From: Kiritimatiellia bacterium
GTDB taxonomy: Bacteria > Verrucomicrobiota > Kiritimatiellia > RFP12 > UBA1067
NCBI GenBank assembly: GCA_016303225.1
Contig: JAEDMC010000176.1
Coordinates: 1-5,755, forward strand
Length of the DNA: 5,755 nt
Direction of reading: 5' to 3'
The position numbers were made by a program, and so were the translations under genes. Positions 1 through 3,977 of this stretch are shown here, piece by piece. Position 1 is the first letter of the stretch. Each line of letters starts with the position of its first letter. Below the pieces are notes generated by a model. It did not search any database, was not told the origin of the DNA, and was given only the letters and a program-made list of their open reading frames with translations.

Positions 1-78
1 CGCGCCCGTGGGGTATGCAGCCGAATACCTCACTTGCGGCTCTCTCGTCGCGATTCCCATGGGCTTTTCTTTGCACAT
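1..78 (-). CDS. Possible 5' end of a divergent gene (very tentative)
   Basis: Read on the minus strand, an ATG at 78-76 opens a frame with no stop to the left edge of the window (26 codons, beginning MCKEKPMGIATREPQ). A second in-frame ATG lies at 60-58. An extended -10 element at 99-91 on the same strand would start RNA near position 84, leaving a leader of only about 6 nt for the first ATG or about 24 nt for the second. No good Shine-Dalgarno sequence precedes either. I do not recognise the peptide. It may be the start of a real gene, or a chance frame in a leader RNA. Confidence 0.2.
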   Translation of the reverse strand, partial: MCKEKPMGIATREPQVRYSAAYPTGA

Positions 79-90
79 GTTTATGCGCGT

Positions 91-99
91 ATTATACCA
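91..99 (-). promoter_or_regulatory. Extended -10 promoter, leftward
   Basis: On the minus strand this reads TGGTATAAT: a perfect -10 hexamer (96-91) preceded by the TG of an extended -10. No convincing -35 is visible at 17-18 bp. The same nonamer occurs at 157-165 (plus) and 3779-3771 (minus), in both cases upstream of a supportable transcription unit, which makes this copy more credible. It would transcribe off the left edge. Confidence 0.4.
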
Positions 100-135
100 T
101 ATTTCATTAGCATCCCATATGGCGGTCGTTCCGTG

Positions 136-165
136 TTGCCTACTTTTTGGAACATTTGGTATAAT
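136..165 (+). promoter_or_regulatory. Extended -10 promoter, rightward, for the leader RNA and downstream cluster
   Basis: TGGTATAAT at 157-165 gives a perfect TATAAT (160-165) with an extended TG. A weak -35 (TTGCCT, 136-141, four of six matches) lies 18 bp upstream. The predicted RNA start is near 172. This places the structured region 197-314 and the gene at 385 on one transcript, with a leader of about 210 nt. A small hairpin (AAAGC 174-178 with GCTTT 184-188) sits at the very start of that transcript. Confidence 0.5.
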
Positions 166-196
166 TGCCTCATAAAGCTGAACGCTTTGTTAGTTC

Positions 197-314
197 GTCC
201 TCGCGAATACCTCTACATTCCAAAGGACAACGGACTGCGAGCGGGATGTGGCAATGTATTTTGCCGCGTCCCGTTTGTGGGATGTTGTCCGGCCGTAGAG
301 GGCCATGCGAGGAC
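197..314 (+). ncRNA. Long nested hairpin, candidate structured leader RNA or small RNA
   Basis: Four helices nest in perfect order. GTCCTCGC (197-204) pairs with GCGAGGAC (307-314), 8 bp. CCTCTAC (210-216) pairs with GTAGAGG (295-301), 7 bp. GGACAAC (225-231) pairs with GTTGTCC (284-290), 7 bp. A continuous 14-bp apical helix joins 241-254 to 261-274, closed by a 6-nt loop (255-260). That apical helix contains three G-U pairs (241/274, 247/268, 249/266), which would be A-C mismatches on the opposite strand, so the plus-strand RNA is the folded one. This agrees with the promoter at 136-165. Internal loops are 5/5, 8/4 and about 9/9 nt. I do not recognise a known riboswitch or RNA family. The overall long-hairpin shape loosely recalls 6S RNA, but I see no diagnostic 6S sequence. 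It could be a cis-acting leader of the gene at 385 or an independent small RNA. Confidence 0.55.
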
Positions 315-330
315 ATTCTGCATCGGGCTC

Positions 331-352
331 CGCGGCTTTCTTTTGCCGCGTC
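331..352 (+). other. Hairpin sharing a 12-bp direct repeat with the upstream RNA
   Basis: CGCGGC (331-336) pairs with GCCGCG (345-350) across an 8-nt pyrimidine loop. The segment TTTTGCCGCGTC at 341-352 is an exact copy of 259-270, which is the loop edge plus the 3' arm of the apical helix in the preceding structured RNA. Because of this, 245-254 could pair with either copy. The hairpin has no T-run after it, so it is a poor intrinsic terminator. It ends about 33 nt before the next start codon. Confidence 0.4.
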
Positions 353-384
353 AAAACGCTTGTAAAGTCAAAACGACAGGCCTG

Positions 385-897
385 ATGAAACGCGCCATAA
401 CAATCCTTTGCTTGGCCCTCTTCGCCGCGACGGCTGGCGGGGCGACGGTCGAGATTTCGACCTGCGGCTGGACCGGCAGCGGGGTCACCAACGGATGGAG
501 CTTCGCCAACCTCGGCGAACCGTTTGCCGACGGCGCGGCGAAGATGGGCGACGGGACGTGGATTGCGTCGCCGAGATGGCCAAGGGCGAGCGTCCTGAGC
601 GCGACGGTGACGGTCGAATGTTCGACCAACGCCCCCGACCGCTTTCCGCAAATCACCTTTCTTTACGACGACGGACAGCCCGCGAAGCCGATTCGCTTCA
701 GCGCCGTCTCCCGCGCTGACACGGCAGAGGTCCAGACTTACGACGCGAACCCGTCTCGCAGCGCCCGCGGCATCAAGATCTCTTCCGGCACTGGCACCTG
801 CGGCGACTGGGGTATTTTCGAAATGGCCCTTCACGCCAAGGGCGAACTCGCCGTCGACTCGCCGAAGTCGCCCGGCCTCATCCTCATCATCAGGTAG
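385..897 (+). CDS. Small exported protein of unknown function
   Basis: 170 residues. The ATG at 385 is chosen over upstream in-frame codons because it begins a clear signal peptide: K2-R3, a hydrophobic core from about A4 to A17, and an AxA-type cleavage site (A15-T16-A17), or cleavage after A20. Upstream codons would put this inside the structured leader. C9 lacks a lipobox context, so it is probably not a lipoprotein. The mature part is short, polar and rich in G, T, S and W (for example GWSFANLGEPF and GDWGIF), which suggests a single beta-sandwich-like domain; this is inference. It ends with a hydrophobic SPGLILIIR, possibly a degraded sorting tail. The ribosome site is weak (AGG, 378-380). 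It ends 4 nt before the sigma gene, so the two are probably co-transcribed and this protein may be a target or partner of that module. I do not recognise the family. Confidence 0.65.
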   Translation: MKRAITILCLALFAATAGGATVEISTCGWTGSGVTNGWSFANLGEPFADGAAKMGDGTWIASPRWPRASVLSATVTVECSTNAPDRFPQITFLYDDGQPAKPIRFSAVSRADTAEVQTYDANPSRSARGIKISSGTGTCGDWGIFEMALHAKGELAVDSPKSPGLILIIR

Positions 898-901
898 GCA
901 T

Positions 902-1858
902 ATGAAAGTCTCGCTGATCACCGAGCTTCCGCAGCGATTCCGGCGGCTGTTCCGCACCACCACGCCCAAATCCTCAAACGTCGGGCGGCCCGGCTTCGAA
1001 CAGCGCGAGAACTGGCAGCGCTTCTTCGACAAGTACCGCGCACCGTGCATCGAGTTCGTCGAGCACAAGTATCCGTTCTGCAAGCCGGACTCCGAAGACG
1101 TCTTCATGCGCGTCGCCGAACGCATCATGGCGAACCCCTCTGTCACCAACCGCAAGCCGGGCGACACCTTCCGCACCGTACTCTGCAACCTCTGCATCAG
1201 GGAAATCTTCAGAATGCATCATCCCAAGCGGCAGGAGGCCGAACGACGCTTCGACCGACAGCCCGTCTTCGTCACCGTCCCGCACCTGTTCCACCGGAAG
1301 AGCATCCGGCGGACGCGTCTCGAGGAAATCGCGCTTTTCGTCGAAGCGGACCTGCGCTCCCCCGAATACGTCAACGGCATGTACTACGAGCCGATTGACG
1401 AGGACAAGCTCTCCCTCTGGTGCCAGATCCAGGCGCTGAAGGCGGACTGCCCCAAGATGACCTACGGCGAAGCGGCGAAACGGCGGACGGCACGCCCTGG
1501 TTCGTCATGCAGTACGCACCGCGTCTGCCGAAGAAGCTCGGCCGCAAGGAACTCAAGCGCGTCACCGACCGCGTCGCCGCGGCACTTCAGCGGCTGCACA
1601 GGCTCGGACGGCTCCACTGCGACGTCAAGCGCGAGAACATCGGACTCGCCGACGGCATCGCCGTCCTGCTCGACTTCGGCTCCCTCCACCACATCGCCGC
1701 CGCCAGGCAGCATCCCGAGCGCGTCGGCACCTGGCCCAACATGGCGCCCGAGGTCCGGGACGCCCTTCTCCTCGACATCCGCGCCGACGTCTACTCGCTC
1801 GGCTGTACCTTCAAGGGTCTCTGCCACCGCCGCGACCGCCGCTTCTTCGAGTCGCTGA
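902..1858 (+). pseudogene. ECF-type sigma factor, truncated in region 4 and running out of frame
   Basis: The frame opens at ATG 902, 4 nt after the upstream stop. Residues 1 to about 194 (to about 1483) look like an ECF sigma-70 factor, an RNA polymerase subunit that selects promoters. Region 2 begins near residue 37 (NWQRFFDKYRAPCIEFV), with an acidic DSEDVFMRVAERI segment (63-75) typical of region 2.2. A basic/aromatic stretch at 89-111 (TFRTVLCNLCIREIFRMHH) resembles 2.3-2.4. Region 4 starts at about 183 (CPKMTYGEAAKR), but the DNA-binding helix that should follow is missing. From about 1484 to the stop at 1858 the frame is a Ser/Thr/Pro/Ala-rich shadow of the overlapping kinase coding sequence, so about 120 C-terminal residues are spurious. 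Sigma factors of this type paired with Ser/Thr kinases are known, for example ECF43-like EcfP with PknT, and are common in planctomycete relatives. As it stands the product should lack promoter -35 recognition. Confidence 0.65.
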
Positions 1859-2412
1859 TCGTCCGCGCCACCGACAACGACCCCGAGAAGCGTCCGCAAA
1901 CGATGGCGGCCTTCCGCCGCGCTCTCGTCCTCGGACAGGACCGCCTCGAAAAGGCCGCCCTTCACGCCCGCCTCTTCTGGCGCTCCGCGGCAGTCGTCTT
2001 TCTCTGCGTCGCGATCTTCTGCGGCTACCTCGCCCTTCACCGTTCAAACGCCAGGAAGGCCAGCACACAATCGCAGGTCCTCTCGCGTCTCGGCGAGCTC
2101 TCCTACGAGAACGGCCGCTACGCCGAAGCCGCCCTCTATCTGCGGCACGCCCTGGCGACCGGCGCCTGCACGAACGCCGCGGCCTTATATCATCTGGCCG
2201 AGCTGTATCGCGACGGATTGGGCGTCGAGCAGAATCTCGGCAAGTACCGTCAGCTCGCCGAGAAAGCCGCCCTGCTCGACAGTCCGGAAGCCAAAAAGCT
2301 CCTCATGAACCTTGACGCATTACGGAGCAAGCGCCGCAGGAACCCTCCCGCAAACGTCGAAAACATCACCGACATGCGATGCAGTGGGTCATGTAAATCG
2401 GAAGATATGTAA
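1484..2412 (+). pseudogene. Membrane Ser/Thr protein kinase with Sel1-type repeats, N-lobe missing
   Basis: Homology begins abruptly at GTPWFVMQYAP (hinge and strand beta-5). The C-lobe then follows in full: catalytic loop HCDVKREN (1615-1638, with the catalytic Asp at 1621-1623), LLDFGS (DFG at 1672-1680), GTWPNMAPE (APE at 1744-1752), DVYSLG in helix F, and a kinase-end motif DNDPEKRP (about 1873-1896). A transmembrane segment follows at about 1984-2040 (SAAVVFLCVAIFCGYLAL) with basic flanks. Then come helical TPR/Sel1-like repeats, the best being ALYHLAELYRDGLGVEQN. The glycine-rich loop, the ATP-anchoring Lys and the helix-C Glu are all absent, and no sensible start codon precedes the domain: the frame extends back to an ATG at 1420, but that stretch is sigma DNA read out of frame. 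It is therefore probably inactive. The last 15 or so codons overlap the convergent ATPase gene, so the true C-terminus may also be lost. In the intact ancestor it probably phosphorylated, or signalled to, the sigma factor. Confidence 0.7.
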
Positions 2413-3742
2413 TTCCCCCCTGCTCTTCGTAGTCGTCGGAACAGATGACATACTTCGGTCCGAGATTACGATGGTACTTTCCGACAAAACGATCCATCGA
2501 AGCATGCGTGCGGTAGCCGGCCGACTTGACCTCAATCGGACAAATCTTGATGCCGTTGCGCACGAGGAAGTCGACTTCCATCGTGTTCTCGACACATTTC
2601 TGATCGCGCCGCGAAAAGAAAAAGAGATCCGACCCCGCCGCAACAAGCGCCTGTGCAACAGCATTCTCAAAAAACATGCCCTCGTTAATTCCGAGATTAT
2701 CGTACCTCACGCCGCGCAAAAGCCGCAGGTCGGTTTTCGACGTCCCACCCATCGCCTGGGTCAGCAAGAGGCCCGTGTCCAGGGAATAGCACTTGCATGT
2801 CGTGTTGTCCAGATTCATCCCGAGCCCGAGATCCGGCGCAGTCGCATTGTACGCGATGTTCGCCACCATTGCGTCCGCCAGCCACAGAAAGGCGTTCTCA
2901 TACCGGCGCATGCGGGCGTTCTTGTCTATGTCCGAAAGACGAAACTTCTTCTCATGACGCGACAGGGCGCTCGGTATCATCCGAAAGATTGCGCGAACTT
3001 TCGACGCATATCCCTTGGCATACTTGCCAATGTCCTGATCATAAAGGCGAAGAATCTCGCGCTTCGCCGCCTCACTCGCCTCAAGCGGACGATCCCTTCC
3101 CTCCAAGTACGCCGAGACGCTCTGCGGCATGCCTCCGACGACCATGTAAAGCCGAAAGAGGTCAAGCGCCTTTTCGTGAACGCCCGCTCCAAGCGCCTTG
3201 CGATCGTGAAAGCAGGCTTGGATGTGATCCTTCATCATAGATGCTCCCATCGCATCCAGAAACTCCTCGAAATCAAGCGGATAAAGCTTCATGCCATGCT
3301 CTTCCGACGGAATGACGATGTCTTCCACGTTCTCCCGGATGCCGACAAGCGAGCCCGTTTCAATATAGTGATATCGGCCATATTCCACAAGATGCTTGAT
3401 GCACTCCCTCGCCATCGGAAACCGCTGCACCTCGTCAAAAACCAGACATGACCTGTCTGGCACGAGTTTGACCATGAACAACAATTCCAACCTCTCAATC
3501 AGGTTCGAAATACCCGAAGACTCCTGAAAAGCCCGCTTGACGGCATCCACCTCTCTTGCCGCTCCCGAGAAATCGATATAAATGAACGAATCGTATTCCT
3601 GCTCGACAAACCGACGGACAAGGCAGGTCTTGCCGACACGACGCGCCCCCTCCACGAGCAAGGCGTACTTGTCTGCAAGATTGTTCTTCCAGTCTAACAT
3701 CGCAGCATAGGCCTTACGTGCGAAAACAACGTCCGATCTCAT
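2366..3742 (-). CDS. AAA+ ATPase with DUF4143 (AAA_14/DUF4143 family)
   Basis: 458 residues from ATG 3742, the usual length for this family. The ATG at 3751 is only 1 nt from the Shine-Dalgarno, whereas 3742 is at 10 nt, so 3742 is preferred. Counting from 3751, Walker A is GARRVGKT (residues 35-42), Walker B is CLVFDEVQ (102-108), and the sensor-like ETGSLVG is at 131-137. The C-terminal domain carries NEGMFFEN (356-363), EVDFLV (392-397) and IEVKS (406-410), an arrangement resembling the E...D...ExK core of PD-(D/E)xK nucleases. All key residues are present, so the gene appears intact. Family members occur in many copies in anaerobic and gut bacteria; their physiological role is not established. 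The protein has no signal peptide or membrane segment and is presumably cytoplasmic. Its base composition is visibly less GC-rich than the flanking genes, which suggests acquisition by transfer. It converges with the kinase and overlaps its end by 47 bp. Confidence 0.88.
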   Translation of the reverse strand: MRSDVVFARKAYAAMLDWKNNLADKYALLVEGARRVGKTCLVRRFVEQEYDSFIYIDFSGAAREVDAVKRAFQESSGISNLIERLELLFMVKLVPDRSCLVFDEVQRFPMARECIKHLVEYGRYHYIETGSLVGIRENVEDIVIPSEEHGMKLYPLDFEEFLDAMGASMMKDHIQACFHDRKALGAGVHEKALDLFRLYMVVGGMPQSVSAYLEGRDRPLEASEAAKREILRLYDQDIGKYAKGYASKVRAIFRMIPSALSRHEKKFRLSDIDKNARMRRYENAFLWLADAMVANIAYNATAPDLGLGMNLDNTTCKCYSLDTGLLLTQAMGGTSKTDLRLLRGVRYDNLGINEGMFFENAVAQALVAAGSDLFFFSRRDQKCVENTMEVDFLVRNGIKICPIEVKSAGYRTHASMDRFVGKYHRNLGPKYVICSDDYEEQGGITYLPIYMTHCIACR

Positions 3743-3752
3743 TTTCAACATT

Positions 3753-3758
3753 CCTCCT
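3753..3758 (-). promoter_or_regulatory. Strong Shine-Dalgarno that decides the ATPase start
   Basis: Minus-strand AGGAGG at 3758-3753. It abuts the first ATG (3751) with 1 nt between, a TTG at 3748, and the preferred ATG (3742) with 10 nt between. It is much stronger than the ribosome sites of the plus-strand genes here. Confidence 0.7.
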
Positions 3759-3770
3759 GCTATGGCACGA

Positions 3771-3800
3771 ATTATACCACATTTTGAGAGGGAACTGCAA
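3771..3800 (-). promoter_or_regulatory. Extended -10 promoter of the ATPase gene
   Basis: Minus-strand TGGTATAAT at 3779-3771 (TATAAT at 3776-3771), with a weak -35 TTGCAG at 3800-3795 after an 18-bp spacer. A second copy of TTGCAGTT lies at 3823-3816. RNA would start near 3764, giving a leader of about 22 nt that contains the AGGAGG site. Confidence 0.55.
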
Positions 3801-3806
3801 CGACGC

Positions 3807-3878
3807 TGTCACGAAAACTGCAATTTCAAAATAGACAAATGTCACTTAAATGAAATATTTAAAAGAGTCATTTGTCAC
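3807..3878. promoter_or_regulatory. Phased TGTCAC hexamers and inverted repeat upstream of the ATPase
   Basis: The gene-free stretch 3780-3928 is AT-rich. TGTCAC occurs at 3807-3812, 3840-3845 and 3873-3878, each exactly 33 bp apart and all in the same orientation (GTGACA towards the ATPase). In addition GACAAATG (3834-3841) is inverted at 3869-3876, with a nested TTAAAT (3846-3851) and ATTTAA (3857-3862). This arrangement could be a phased operator array 30-100 bp upstream of the ATPase promoter. I do not recognise the binding protein. Confidence 0.35.
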
Positions 3879-3928
3879 GATTAAGAAGAATTCCAGCACC
3901 TTTTCAAACTCTGCGACCATCCATCACA

Positions 3929-3962
3929 ACCCGACGTGACGCATTACTGCGTCACGTCGGGT
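3929..3962 (-). terminator. Perfect 15-bp stem-loop after the large secreted-type gene
   Basis: Positions 3929-3943 are the exact reverse complement of 3948-3962, with a 4-nt loop (3944-3947). It lies 15 nt beyond the stop codon (3980-3978) of the minus-strand gene. The stem is GC-rich, as in an intrinsic terminator, but only TTG follows it on the minus strand rather than a U-run. It may terminate weakly, need a factor, or protect the mRNA 3' end. Confidence 0.6.
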
Positions 3963-3977
3963 AATTCGCATCATCTC

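Noticed and set aside
331..350. Intrinsic terminator ending the leader RNA
   Set aside because: The 6-bp stem is not followed by a T-run, and the gene at 385 has no other visible promoter.
172..352. 6S RNA
   Set aside because: The long-hairpin shape is suggestive, but I see no large central bubble and no recognisable 6S sequence; kept as an unnamed structured RNA.
34..384. In-frame upstream extension of the exported protein gene, starting at 34
   Set aside because: It runs through the promoter and the structured RNA, has no protein-like character, and the signal peptide begins exactly at the ATG at 385.
190..1197. Long minus-strand open frame opposite the exported protein and sigma genes
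   Set aside because: It is an antisense shadow of GC-rich coding sequence; the composition is Arg/Gly/Ala-rich with no recognisable domain and no ribosome site, while the plus strand encodes clear families.
1465..1490. Programmed ribosomal frameshift making a sigma-kinase fusion
   Set aside because: There is no slippery heptamer or clear stimulator, and parts of both domains are missing, so deletion explains the data better.
2312..3451. Long plus-strand open frame opposite the ATPase gene
   Set aside because: It is antisense to an intact AAA_14/DUF4143 gene with all key motifs; its own product has no domain character.
3807..3878. Small CRISPR array
   Set aside because: Only 6 bp are conserved between the 33-bp units, there are just three, and no cas gene is present.
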